A stretch of 64,000 nt of DNA from Cyclobacteriaceae bacterium. Its GTDB lineage: Bacteria > Bacteroidota > Bacteroidia > Cytophagales > Cyclobacteriaceae. The DNA lies in NCBI GenBank assembly GCA_028281285.1, contig JANQKF010000016.1, positions 162,156 through 226,155 on the forward strand, in the 5' to 3' direction. How positions within the stretch are numbered: position 1 is the first letter of the stretch; each line of letters opens with the position of its first letter. A model generated the notes under the pieces. It did no database searches. It was not told the origin of the DNA and saw nothing but the letters and a program-made list of their open reading frames with translations. Shown here piece by piece: positions 1 to 8,577 of the stretch. A program made the position numbers and the translations under genes.

Positions 1-1
1 T

Positions 2-721
2 TGTGTCTTGATCTATTTCTTCACCTCTTATGAAGTAAGCCTTTTTGCAGGGTTTGGTCTGATCCTGTTGAGCATATTGTATTTGCTTTCACTCAGAATC
101 AAATCACAGCGGCTGGCTTATGAAACTTCGCTGGTTCAATCCACACGTCTGAAGCTGGAGTTAGTCAAGAAGAATATTCAGCCACATTTCTTAATGAACA
201 CGCTAACTTCTTTGATCGATTGGGTGGAAGAAGCGCCAAGGAAAGGTGCTCTGTTTATAGAAGCCCTGGCAAAAGAATTTGACTTGATCAATCAGATGGA
301 AGATCAAACCCTCATCCCTATAGCTCAGGAAATTGCACTTTGTCGTACTCACCTTGAAATCATGAAGTATCGCAAGGAAATAGACTATATATGGGAAGAC
401 GAAGGAATCGATCCCGAGCAAAAGATTCCCCCAGCCATTCTTCACACCTTATTGGAAAACGGAATCACTCATAGTTTACCGCTAAAAGGCAATCGGATTC
501 GGTTTAAGTTGATCTATGAGTCGAATGAGGACTTTAGAAGTTATACCTTTCTGACATTTGCTAAGATTGTGAAGCGATCATCAAATAAAGAAGAAGGTAC
601 CGGTTTGAAATACATCAAAGCGCGATTGGAAGAGAGCTATAAGTCCAATTGGGAGTTGAGTTCTGCACCGACCGATCAGGGCTGGAAAAGTGTTGTCAAA
701 ATAAATCAGAAGGCCATATGA
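2..721 (+). CDS. LytS/YpdA-type sensor histidine kinase, 5' end cut by window
   Basis: C-terminal part of a membrane sensor kinase; the reading frame is open to the window edge, so the true start probably lies upstream (a TTG at 8 is the first possible start inside). One transmembrane helix (about residues 10-30 from that TTG) is followed by the His_kinase domain. It has the phospho-acceptor motif QPHF (His60), an N-box LLENGITHS (Asn151) and a glycine-rich GTGLKYIKARL box near 197-207. This is the LytS-family layout, in which the kinase autophosphorylates and signals to a LytTR regulator. The stop overlaps the next ATG (ATGA), so kinase and regulator are translationally coupled. Input signal unknown because the sensor part is missing. 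Confidence 0.85.
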   Translation, partial: CVLIYFFTSYEVSLFAGFGLILLSILYLLSLRIKSQRLAYETSLVQSTRLKLELVKKNIQPHFLMNTLTSLIDWVEEAPRKGALFIEALAKEFDLINQMEDQTLIPIAQEIALCRTHLEIMKYRKEIDYIWEDEGIDPEQKIPPAILHTLLENGITHSLPLKGNRIRFKLIYESNEDFRSYTFLTFAKIVKRSSNKEEGTGLKYIKARLEESYKSNWELSSAPTDQGWKSVVKINQKAI

Positions 722-1413
722 GGATTTTGATTGTTGAAGACGAAGCGAGAGTTGCCAAGCGGGTTGAAAGGTTGACGCGTGAAATTGTAGGTAATGATCT
801 TAAATCACTGACCCATATCAATACACTTCAAGAGGCATTAACTTTTATTGAAGGTAATGAATTGGACCTCGTACTTCTGGATCTGAATTTGAATGGAGAA
901 AATGGCTTTGACCTTTTGAAAACAGTCGTTTCTGAGTCTTTTCATACGATTGTGATTTCTGCCTATAAAGACCAGGCGATTACTGCTTTTGAATACGGAG
1001 TACTTGACTTTGTGCCAAAGCCATTTAACAGAGATCGACTGGAAAGAGCCTTCAATCGCAGCAAAACCAAAGAAGAACCGAATGCTCAGACCAAGTATTT
1101 GGCTATTAAGAAAAGGCAACGAATCAAGCTTGTTCCAGTTGAAGAAGTGAATTACATCAAAGGCGCTGGCGCCTATTCTGAACTCTTCCTTATGGATGGA
1201 GCGAAAGAACTACACGATAAATCCCTGGAAAAACTAGAGCAGTTGCTCTCTCCTTCCTTTGAGCGAATCCACAAGTCCTATTTAGTGAAGATGTCGGAGG
1301 TCAGGGAAATCAGTGTACAATCAGGTAGCAAGTATATGGCGGAGCTTCAAAATGGAATAATGATCCCCATCGGCCGCACTAAATACAAAGACATTAGAGC
1401 GAAGTGGTTTTAG
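718..1413 (+). CDS. LytTR-family response regulator
   Basis: A 231-residue response regulator. The N-terminal receiver domain has the acidic pocket (VEDE), the phosphorylation site Asp55 in LVLLDLNLNG and the conserved Lys in VPKPF. The C-terminal LytTR DNA-binding domain spans about 125-231 with the typical FERIHKSYLV segment. The start at 718 is chosen because it gives MRILIVEDE exactly at the receiver start and overlaps the kinase stop by four bases; a longer frame from 649 adds only residues lying inside the kinase gene. Together with the upstream kinase it forms a two-component pair. The EutBC gene follows 61 bases downstream on the same strand and could be co-transcribed or controlled by it (inference). 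Confidence 0.9.
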   Translation: MRILIVEDEARVAKRVERLTREIVGNDLKSLTHINTLQEALTFIEGNELDLVLLDLNLNGENGFDLLKTVVSESFHTIVISAYKDQAITAFEYGVLDFVPKPFNRDRLERAFNRSKTKEEPNAQTKYLAIKKRQRIKLVPVEEVNYIKGAGAYSELFLMDGAKELHDKSLEKLEQLLSPSFERIHKSYLVKMSEVREISVQSGSKYMAELQNGIMIPIGRTKYKDIRAKWF

Positions 1414-1474
1414 TATGTACTTAACTTTTATTTAGGGAAGGATCGTATTAATTTAAGTTGTCTAATTGCCCGAT

Positions 1475-3796
1475 ATGCGAACCCTAACCAGAAAAGCTTT
1501 CTTGGAGCGTACAGGAAATGCCGGCCTTGCTGCATTGATTCTTAAAGGTTCCTCGATCTTCTCCTTGCATGATCACGATACAGAATCGTTGAGAATTGAC
1601 GGTATTCAGGATTCGGAGGATGTTTTTGGGTTTATTCAAAGGCAAAAAGGACAATGGGATTTGACACTTTATCGTCAGATCATTGGTTCGGCCAATCCCT
1701 ATAAGGAAGGAGATGCCACCCTCGGTATCGCTGCGGCAGATGAAGACTCGAGAAATAAGGCAAGACGTTTATTAGCAGAAACAAAACTTGCTGACCTGCA
1801 GGAGCATTCTTTGTATACAGATGATTTAAAGACGCTGATTGATGAAAACATGGATCGGTCTGTCTTCGACTCAATAAAGCGTTGGAAAATGAAGGAATTG
1901 AAGTCCTTCATGCTTGCTTCTTCTGAGACTGAAATCAAGACCATCATACCCGGATTGCCGAGTGATATTATTGCCTGCCTCGCGAAGCTGATGACGAATG
2001 ACGAGCTCATTCAAGTCGGGCAGAAAGTCTTCAATCCCTTGCCTGGTAGTAAAATTGGAAGTAAAGGCTATTTAAGTGCTAGAATTCAGCCCAATTCCCC
2101 TACCGACAATATCGATGATATCGTGTGGCAAGTGTTCTGTGCTTGGTCCTATGCGGTGGGCGACTTGGTCTTAGGCACCAATCCGGTATCCAGTGAACCG
2201 GAGTCTGTCGCAGCCATTGAAGCAGCATTAAATGATATTCTGGTCACTTTTGGGTTGACGGAGGTGATGCCCAATTGCGTCTTGTCACACATTGATATTC
2301 AGGCCAAAGTTGAAGAAATGCAGCCTGGTACTACGGGTATTTGGTTTCAAAGCCTGGCAGGAACGGTCGGTGCTAATCAGACTTTCGATGTGACCATCGA
2401 AAAAATGTTCAGGCACGCCAGAGCCAGGCAGGGAAAATATGGATTGTATGCTGAAACAGGCCAGGGAGCCGACTTTACCAATGGACATGGTGAAGGTTTT
2501 GATATGGTGGTGCACGAGTCTAGAAAATATGGCTTTCTACGAGCGCTCAAAATTGAATTGGCCAAAGGGAAAGCACCGAATGATATTCCTTGGGTGCATG
2601 TCAATGATGTCGCGGGCTTTATAGGGCCGGAAGTGTTTAAGACGAAAGAACAACTGGTCAGAACTTGTCTTGAGGACACGGTGATGGGAAAACTCCATGG
2701 TCTGACCATCGGACTGGATATCTGTTCAACACTGCATATGGATGTCACCCTAGACGATCTTGATTGGTGTATTGATCAGGTAATGCCGGCCAATCCCGCT
2801 TATTTAATGGCCTTGCCCACGAAAAACGATCCAATGCTCAGTTACTTGACTACCGCCTTCAACAATCATGTGAAGGTGCGCGAAAAGTTCGGGTATAAGG
2901 TGAATGATGCTATGTGGGCATTTTTTCAAAAAATGCAGATCATCGATGCATCAGGTAAACCGACTGAACATTTTGGAGACCCAAAGTGGATGTACTACCA
3001 GTATAGAAAGGCAAAAAATGATCCTCGCACTCAGGCCGAAATTTACAAAGAGGGACAACAGAAATTGGAGGAGATAGAGCAACGTGGAGTGCCTATTGCT
3101 CAAGGGTATGGTGAACAGATTTGGGACTTGCCTGAACCTCTGGAAAAGAAAGTTAAGAGACTTTATGAGGACGCTAAGGTGAGTCTGTGGTCAGAATTAA
3201 CCCCTGCCTTTGTAGCAAGCTTGGACCCTACCATCAAACTGAACTCCACATCGACAGATCGAATTGATTATGTATATCATCCGGCATCAGGAGAATCCTT
3301 GAGTAGCTTGTCAAAAATAAACCTGCAACGGATTAAGGCTGGCTGGACCAAAGAAAAGCCAGATGTGCAAATTGTGATTTCTGATGGATTGAATGCCAGG
3401 GCCCTTATGGATTCTGGTCACCTCTCTCCTTTCCTGGTGACACTTAAAATGGAACTAGAAAAGTTAAGATTTAGACTATCTGAAAATCAGCTACTTATCA
3501 AAAACGGTCGTGTAAGGGCCGGGTACCAATGTGGGGAATTACTCTTTGGTAATACGACTCAAACCAACAAGGTGCATGGGATCATCCATATTATCGGTGA
3601 GCGCCCAGGGTCTGGTCACCATAACTTCTCAGCGTATCTCACGGCCGCGAACGCCAAACTCTGGTCACAAAGAGGAAAGGTAGACCACGATATCTCCAGA
3701 GTGGTCTCGGGGATCTCGGATACAGCTCTCAAGCCAGAATTGGCGGCCAAAGAAACGGCCAATATCTTTGATTCTTTGTTTAAGGAGCAGGTCTAA
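1475..3796 (+). CDS. eutBC: Fused ethanolamine ammonia-lyase, EutB-EutC, with Tat-like leader
   Basis: Adenosylcobalamin-dependent ethanolamine ammonia-lyase (ethanolamine to acetaldehyde plus ammonia) with both subunits in one chain. Numbering is from a TTG at 1466; the ATG at 1475 (residue 4) is the preferred start. EutB-like region about 52-510: conserved active-site positions are seen as Arg206 and Gln208 (SARIQPN), Asn239 (GTNPV), Glu330 (YAETGQGA) and Asp418 (IGLDICST). EutC-like region about 630-776, with QIVISDGLNARA and the cobalamin-binding GERPGSG (711-717). A spacer of about 120 residues joins them. The N-terminus (TRKAFLERTGNAGLAAL) resembles a twin-arginine leader with RK in place of RR, unexpected for this enzyme. 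No microcompartment, reactivase or aldehyde dehydrogenase gene is nearby. Confidence 0.85.
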   Translation: MRTLTRKAFLERTGNAGLAALILKGSSIFSLHDHDTESLRIDGIQDSEDVFGFIQRQKGQWDLTLYRQIIGSANPYKEGDATLGIAAADEDSRNKARRLLAETKLADLQEHSLYTDDLKTLIDENMDRSVFDSIKRWKMKELKSFMLASSETEIKTIIPGLPSDIIACLAKLMTNDELIQVGQKVFNPLPGSKIGSKGYLSARIQPNSPTDNIDDIVWQVFCAWSYAVGDLVLGTNPVSSEPESVAAIEAALNDILVTFGLTEVMPNCVLSHIDIQAKVEEMQPGTTGIWFQSLAGTVGANQTFDVTIEKMFRHARARQGKYGLYAETGQGADFTNGHGEGFDMVVHESRKYGFLRALKIELAKGKAPNDIPWVHVNDVAGFIGPEVFKTKEQLVRTCLEDTVMGKLHGLTIGLDICSTLHMDVTLDDLDWCIDQVMPANPAYLMALPTKNDPMLSYLTTAFNNHVKVREKFGYKVNDAMWAFFQKMQIIDASGKPTEHFGDPKWMYYQYRKAKNDPRTQAEIYKEGQQKLEEIEQRGVPIAQGYGEQIWDLPEPLEKKVKRLYEDAKVSLWSELTPAFVASLDPTIKLNSTSTDRIDYVYHPASGESLSSLSKINLQRIKAGWTKEKPDVQIVISDGLNARALMDSGHLSPFLVTLKMELEKLRFRLSENQLLIKNGRVRAGYQCGELLFGNTTQTNKVHGIIHIIGERPGSGHHNFSAYLTAANAKLWSQRGKVDHDISRVVSGISDTALKPELAAKETANIFDSLFKEQV

Positions 3797-3896
3797 TATT
3801 GGATTGAAAGTTCTGAAACCTGTTTTTGAAAAACATAGTCACTGATCCGAGTACGGAACAGCAAACTCATTCTTCCGATATATTAGTATAGTGTCC

Positions 3897-6635
3897 TTAA
3901 TTCTTCTCCGTCATTTCAGGCTGTGTGCGCTTTTTGTTCAATTGCTTTACTCCCTCAGTCATCCATAAAGGTGCGGACTCTCCCTTAAGGTGATGATCAA
4001 AGTACTGCTTCATTCTGATTTGGAAATCCTTTTGATTCTCTTCTTTAGCCAAGTGATGTGGCTCTCCGGGATAGGACAAAAGGATCACTTCTTTACCTAA
4101 TCTTCGAGCAGTCTGATAATATTCCAGGCCTTGATTCCAGTCGACAGCACCATCGGCAGTTCCATGAAGGATTAGAAACGGTGTGTTAATATTTTTAGCA
4201 TGATGAATTGGTGACTGGCTTCTGTACAGCTCCATATCATCCCATGGAGGCACTCCCATTCTGCCTTGAGACCACTCTAAAATAGGCCCGTTGAAATTGC
4301 CAGTTCTCTTATAGATCACATTGTACATACTGATCAGGTTGGTGAGTGGCGCCCCTGTGACCACGCAGGCAAACATATCGGTTTGTGTCAGTATAAATGA
4401 AGACTGATAGCCACCCCAGCTATGCCCTTGTAAACCAATGCGTTCAGGATCAGCATACCCTTGGTCTATTGTGGCTTGAACCGCACTTGTAATATCGTCT
4501 AGAGCGGATGATCCGGGCTTGCCATCGTCATAGATGATGTCGGGCATAAGCACCAAATATCCATTACTGGCATAAGTAGACATATGGGGGCGATCGTCAT
4601 AGGTAGGCATAGAGTACTGGTGATGACGTTGAGACATCTTCTCGTAGAAATACACGATCATGGGATATTTCTTACCCTCTTCATAGTCGGCAGGGAGCGC
4701 AAGGGTTGCCTGTAGTTTGTTTCCTCGCCTGTCTGTATAGTCAACCAACACTCTTCTTCCCCATTTGTAGTTGGCTTGTTGGGGGTTGGCGCTGGTAACC
4801 TTTTTTGGTCTCTTGAAGGCTAAATCAGAGGTCCAGTAATCAGGGAAATCAACAAATGTCTGCTCGGTGTAAATGATTTTGTCGGAATCTTTTGCTTTAA
4901 CAATGCCACCGACCATTTTGTCCTCAAAACGTAATGCTTTCGGTTTCTTTCCCATCTTGACTTCATAATAACCGGACTTCTTGGTCCATTCTCCATAAGC
5001 AGAAAGAATCATGGGTTGTTCCGTGTCAATGGCCGGTTCCTCTCGATCCAATCGTACCATTCTGAATCTAATATTTTCTTCACTGCCAATTCCTTGAGTC
5101 AGGTTCTTGACTTCATCACTGTTTAAGGCTATTGCCCAGATATCGTGCTTATGGTTGAGCATCACCCAATTCCCATCCTTGGACCAGCCTGCCACACCGT
5201 AACTCGGTTTTTCTGCCACAAGATCAAACTCTTCGTTTCTGAAGCTGATACCAGCCTTTGCTGATAAATCAACTGTGTTGTTTTGTGAGAAGTTGTAGCC
5301 CATCACTGTACCATCTTTACTATAAAGTGCCCATTCACCGTTTGGGGATAAGCCCATTGTATAGCGTACTTTCTCAGCAATCTTCTGCTTCTGTCCGTTT
5401 GTGGCATTGATGCTGTAGAGATCAGCATAGTTACCGGGGATGGTCACATCTTTGCGATACTCAGAATTCATACGACCAAGTGCCCATGATCCTTTGATAC
5501 TAAATGATACATTGGGCATATCATCAGTTGCCAGTTGATAGAACTCCATTGGATCAAGGTTTAATACAAAGAGCTTTGTAGCTCTCCGATCTCTGTTTGC
5601 GGTTATCATTTGACGTGATTGAACCTGTTCGTCCTTCCAATGCCAGACGTCTACATTGGCTTTTAACTCATCTTCTTTCTTTAATTCGTCCTGTTGATTT
5701 CTTGTTCCAAAGAATATCTGATCCCCATTTTCGTGCCATGTAAGTCTGGTATGTTCGCTGATGACTACTTTCTCAGGGAAACTGGCAACATTCTTTGGTG
5801 AATAAATGACTTGATTAAATCCATCTTCTTCTCCTGACAACCCGGAAGTCCATACCAGGCTATTGTCTCTTTCAATTTTTCCATCCTCTGTATTTCCAAA
5901 TAAGTATGCTAACTCACTACCTTCTTTATCCCAGACCATTTGACTATATGTATAGGCACCGGTGTGCAATGGGCGAGAACGCAGGTCTTCAAGTTGGATT
6001 ACATAAACTCCATTTCCATTATCTCCATCCGCATCAACCGTATAAGCCAACATCGTCCCTGGTTTGTTGAAGGCATAACTGACAACATTTCCAATATTCA
6101 TTGTTTTATAGCCTGAAAGTTCTTTCAGAATAAGGTCACTCCCTTGGTGTTCGGCTTTAGAGTCATTCCGGGACTTATGTATGGCCAGGTAATTGGATGC
6201 TTTTGAAAAGCTAAAAGAAGCAACTTCCTTGATTTCTTCTATCCGATTATACCTCAGCTCTAGTAGCTGAAGGTCGCTCAATACCCTCTTTTTCTGCTTT
6301 CTGATCTTGTCAGCTTCTTTTTTTGTTGGATCGGTGAGATAAGCCACCCATTTGTTGTCACTCGAAAAAGCGATTTGCTTACCGTTTATTACAGTTCGCA
6401 AAGTGTCACCGTCAATCTTGCGTACGTGCAGCGTAGCATCTCCTTCATTGGGCGAATAGGAATAAGTCATCCATTCACCATTTGATGATAGCACAACATT
6501 TCTTATTCTGTTCCATTGCTTGTAGTCGTCAAGGGTTAATGGTTTCTTTTCCTGACCAACAAGTTGGTTTACTACAAAAAGGCCTAAAACAAGGGTGAAT
6601 ATTCGATAGAGTTTAGTCTTGGACATCACATGCAT
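3897..6635 (-). CDS. Secreted S9-family serine peptidase (prolyl oligopeptidase type)
   Basis: Exported peptidase of about 912 residues. An N-terminal signal peptide (LYRIFTLVLGLFVVNQLVGQ) is followed by a long beta-propeller region (about 40-610) made of WD40/PD40-like repeats, then an alpha/beta-hydrolase catalytic domain. The triad is visible: Ser739 in GHSWGG, Asp828 in HGTADGAVDW and His860 in YPGEPHHL. This is the S9 layout (dipeptidyl peptidase IV or acylaminoacyl peptidase class), cleaving short peptides in the periplasm or at the surface. It starts either at 6635 or at the internal ATG at 6626. It lies 52 bases downstream of the gamma-glutamyltransferase gene on the same strand, suggesting a shared peptide-scavenging transcript. 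Exact specificity cannot be read from sequence. Confidence 0.92.
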   Translation of the reverse strand: MHVMSKTKLYRIFTLVLGLFVVNQLVGQEKKPLTLDDYKQWNRIRNVVLSSNGEWMTYSYSPNEGDATLHVRKIDGDTLRTVINGKQIAFSSDNKWVAYLTDPTKKEADKIRKQKKRVLSDLQLLELRYNRIEEIKEVASFSFSKASNYLAIHKSRNDSKAEHQGSDLILKELSGYKTMNIGNVVSYAFNKPGTMLAYTVDADGDNGNGVYVIQLEDLRSRPLHTGAYTYSQMVWDKEGSELAYLFGNTEDGKIERDNSLVWTSGLSGEEDGFNQVIYSPKNVASFPEKVVISEHTRLTWHENGDQIFFGTRNQQDELKKEDELKANVDVWHWKDEQVQSRQMITANRDRRATKLFVLNLDPMEFYQLATDDMPNVSFSIKGSWALGRMNSEYRKDVTIPGNYADLYSINATNGQKQKIAEKVRYTMGLSPNGEWALYSKDGTVMGYNFSQNNTVDLSAKAGISFRNEEFDLVAEKPSYGVAGWSKDGNWVMLNHKHDIWAIALNSDEVKNLTQGIGSEENIRFRMVRLDREEPAIDTEQPMILSAYGEWTKKSGYYEVKMGKKPKALRFEDKMVGGIVKAKDSDKIIYTEQTFVDFPDYWTSDLAFKRPKKVTSANPQQANYKWGRRVLVDYTDRRGNKLQATLALPADYEEGKKYPMIVYFYEKMSQRHHQYSMPTYDDRPHMSTYASNGYLVLMPDIIYDDGKPGSSALDDITSAVQATIDQGYADPERIGLQGHSWGGYQSSFILTQTDMFACVVTGAPLTNLISMYNVIYKRTGNFNGPILEWSQGRMGVPPWDDMELYRSQSPIHHAKNINTPFLILHGTADGAVDWNQGLEYYQTARRLGKEVILLSYPGEPHHLAKEENQKDFQIRMKQYFDHHLKGESAPLWMTEGVKQLNKKRTQPEMTEKN

Positions 6636-6687
6636 GATTGGTTGATTTTATTTTTTCTTTGTGACTGAATGCTGTAAAAACAAAAGG

Positions 6688-8385
6688 TCAGTATCCAGCA
6701 GCCTGACCGTCTTTTCTCGATTCAGAAGCCCCGGCATAGATTCGATTCTTTAAATCGATTCCAATGGCCTGGTAACCACCGTAAATACCTACTGCAATTG
6801 AAACGTTGTGGCCCATTTTCCTGAGCTCTCGAAGCGTTTTGTAGTCAATTCCGCTTTCTAAATTGAGTGTGCCACCATTTCTCATCACAGATCCAGTCGG
6901 CTGAGAACTTCCTCTATGACGCATTCTAGGTGCATCTCCGGCTTCCTGAAGGTTCATGCCGAAGTCGATCAGGTTGACAACAATTTGGGCATGACCCTGT
7001 GGTTGTACTGCTCCTCCCATAAGGCCAAAGCTGACCCAAGGCTTTCCGTCTTTGGTAATAAAAGCTGGTATAATGGTATGAAAAGGTCGTTTTCCAGGCT
7101 CAAGGGCATTGGCGTGATTCTTATCCTGTACATTGAACATCTGTCCTCGATTTTGGAGTACAAAGCCGAGACCGTCTGGCACCATACCAGATGCAAATTC
7201 GCTATAGATTGACTGAATGAGCGAAACCATATTACCCTCTTTATCGGCTACGGTTAGATATGTGGTGTTTCCAGTTTCTATTTCAAAATCCCCGGCAGGA
7301 TAAGTGTCAGCAGCTTCATCTGGTTTGATAAGTGCTCTTCGTTGTCTTGCGTACTCTTTTGATAGTAATTTATCCAAGGGTATTTTGTTGAACTCAGGAT
7401 CAGCATAAAACTTGGCTCTGTCTTCGTAAGCCAGCTTCTTGGCTTCGGTGAGCATATGAAGATATTCCGGACTGCCAAAGCCCATAGAAGCAATGTCATA
7501 GCCTTCCAGGATGTTTAACATTTGTAGAGCGGCTGTTCCCTGTCCGTTTGGAGGTAACTCCCAAACATCGTAGCCGCGGTAATTGGTAGAAACCGGTTCT
7601 ACCCAATTGGATGTATGATTAGCGAGATCCTCATAAGAAAGAAAACCTCCATGTTTCTTCATAAAGTCAGAAATCGTTCGGGCAATATCTCCTTTATAAA
7701 AAGCATCCCGGCCTTCATTGGCAATCTTTTCATAAGTATTGGATAAGTCAGCATTCTTAAATATCTCCCCTTTTTTGGGTGGTCTGCCGTTAGGCATATA
7801 GGTTTCTGCAAACCCAGGTACATCCACCTTGGATTTGTAATTGCTTGCCATTTCATAGGCAATCACCTCTGATACAGCAAATCCTTCCCTTCCATAGTCA
7901 ATCGCTGGTTTCAGAATGTCGGTCATTGGAAGTTTGCCAAACTTGCTATGCAGCGCAAACCAGCCATCGACACAGCCAGGTACGCTAACAGGTAGAGGAC
8001 CGTTGAATGGCACATACCTCATTCTCTTATCTGTGAAGTAGTCAATAGACAGAGATTTTGGTGCTCTCCCACTACCGTTAAAACCGTACAGCTTCTCCTC
8101 CTTGGCGTCCCAAACAATGGCGAATATATCACCTCCTATACCGCAACTTGCAGGCTCCACCAGTCCTAATACTGCATTTGCGGCTATTGCCGCATCCATG
8201 GCACTCCCTCCTTTCTTGAGAATATCCAGGGCGACCTGGGTAGCTAAAGGTTGACTTGTAGCCGCCATACCATTACGGGCTAGTATTTCAGAACGTGTTG
8301 TGAATGATTCACCTGTCAATCGGTCCTGAGCTTGCACATTAATTGCAAAAGCGGTAATCAGAAAACATAATGCAATGCGTTTCAT
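6688..8385 (-). CDS. ggt: Gamma-glutamyltransferase, periplasmic
   Basis: Gamma-glutamyltranspeptidase/hydrolase precursor (565 residues), acting on glutathione and gamma-glutamyl peptides outside the cytoplasm. Signal peptide MKRIALCFLITAFAINVQAQ. The Ntn-hydrolase fold is marked by GGSAMDAAIAAN (about 60-70), CGIGGD (81-86) and the autoprocessing site TGNTTYLTV, where Thr374 aligns with the catalytic Thr that becomes the N-terminus of the small subunit. Length and domain order are normal for the family. Upstream of the S9 peptidase in the same direction, so the two may together degrade exogenous peptides. The 190-base region upstream has no recognised operator. Confidence 0.93.
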   Translation of the reverse strand: MKRIALCFLITAFAINVQAQDRLTGESFTTRSEILARNGMAATSQPLATQVALDILKKGGSAMDAAIAANAVLGLVEPASCGIGGDIFAIVWDAKEEKLYGFNGSGRAPKSLSIDYFTDKRMRYVPFNGPLPVSVPGCVDGWFALHSKFGKLPMTDILKPAIDYGREGFAVSEVIAYEMASNYKSKVDVPGFAETYMPNGRPPKKGEIFKNADLSNTYEKIANEGRDAFYKGDIARTISDFMKKHGGFLSYEDLANHTSNWVEPVSTNYRGYDVWELPPNGQGTAALQMLNILEGYDIASMGFGSPEYLHMLTEAKKLAYEDRAKFYADPEFNKIPLDKLLSKEYARQRRALIKPDEAADTYPAGDFEIETGNTTYLTVADKEGNMVSLIQSIYSEFASGMVPDGLGFVLQNRGQMFNVQDKNHANALEPGKRPFHTIIPAFITKDGKPWVSFGLMGGAVQPQGHAQIVVNLIDFGMNLQEAGDAPRMRHRGSSQPTGSVMRNGGTLNLESGIDYKTLRELRKMGHNVSIAVGIYGGYQAIGIDLKNRIYAGASESRKDGQAAGY

Positions 8386-8577
8386 TTCGGCTAAGTTTAA
8401 GTCGATGTAAAATACGACAAAACGTTCTTACTCTGATAGTAAGCTTTTTTGAATGGAATGAAAACGTAATAGTCGGTTTGCCGGATTTACCTAATCGTCA
8501 AATCTTTAGGTTTTACTCACTTTTTGTGGAAGGAGAAAGTCGAGGTTGAAGGCAAGAATCACCCACCGTCCTAAATG

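Noticed and set aside
2377..2748. Open frame of 123 codons on the minus strand inside the EutBC gene
   Set aside because: Antisense shadow of a strongly conserved gene; no family sense and no start context.
3830..3842. GTTTTTGAAAAAC inverted repeat between convergent genes
   Set aside because: AT-only stem in AT-rich DNA; too weak to call a terminator.
6916..7212. Plus-strand frame of 98 codons inside ggt
   Set aside because: Overlaps the conserved C-terminal half of gamma-glutamyltransferase; its translation looks random.
8427..8450. Hairpin with a T-run on the plus strand (CTTACT...AGTAAG, then six T)
   Set aside because: No plus-strand gene ends there; it lies upstream of minus-strand ggt and the stem is only six pairs.
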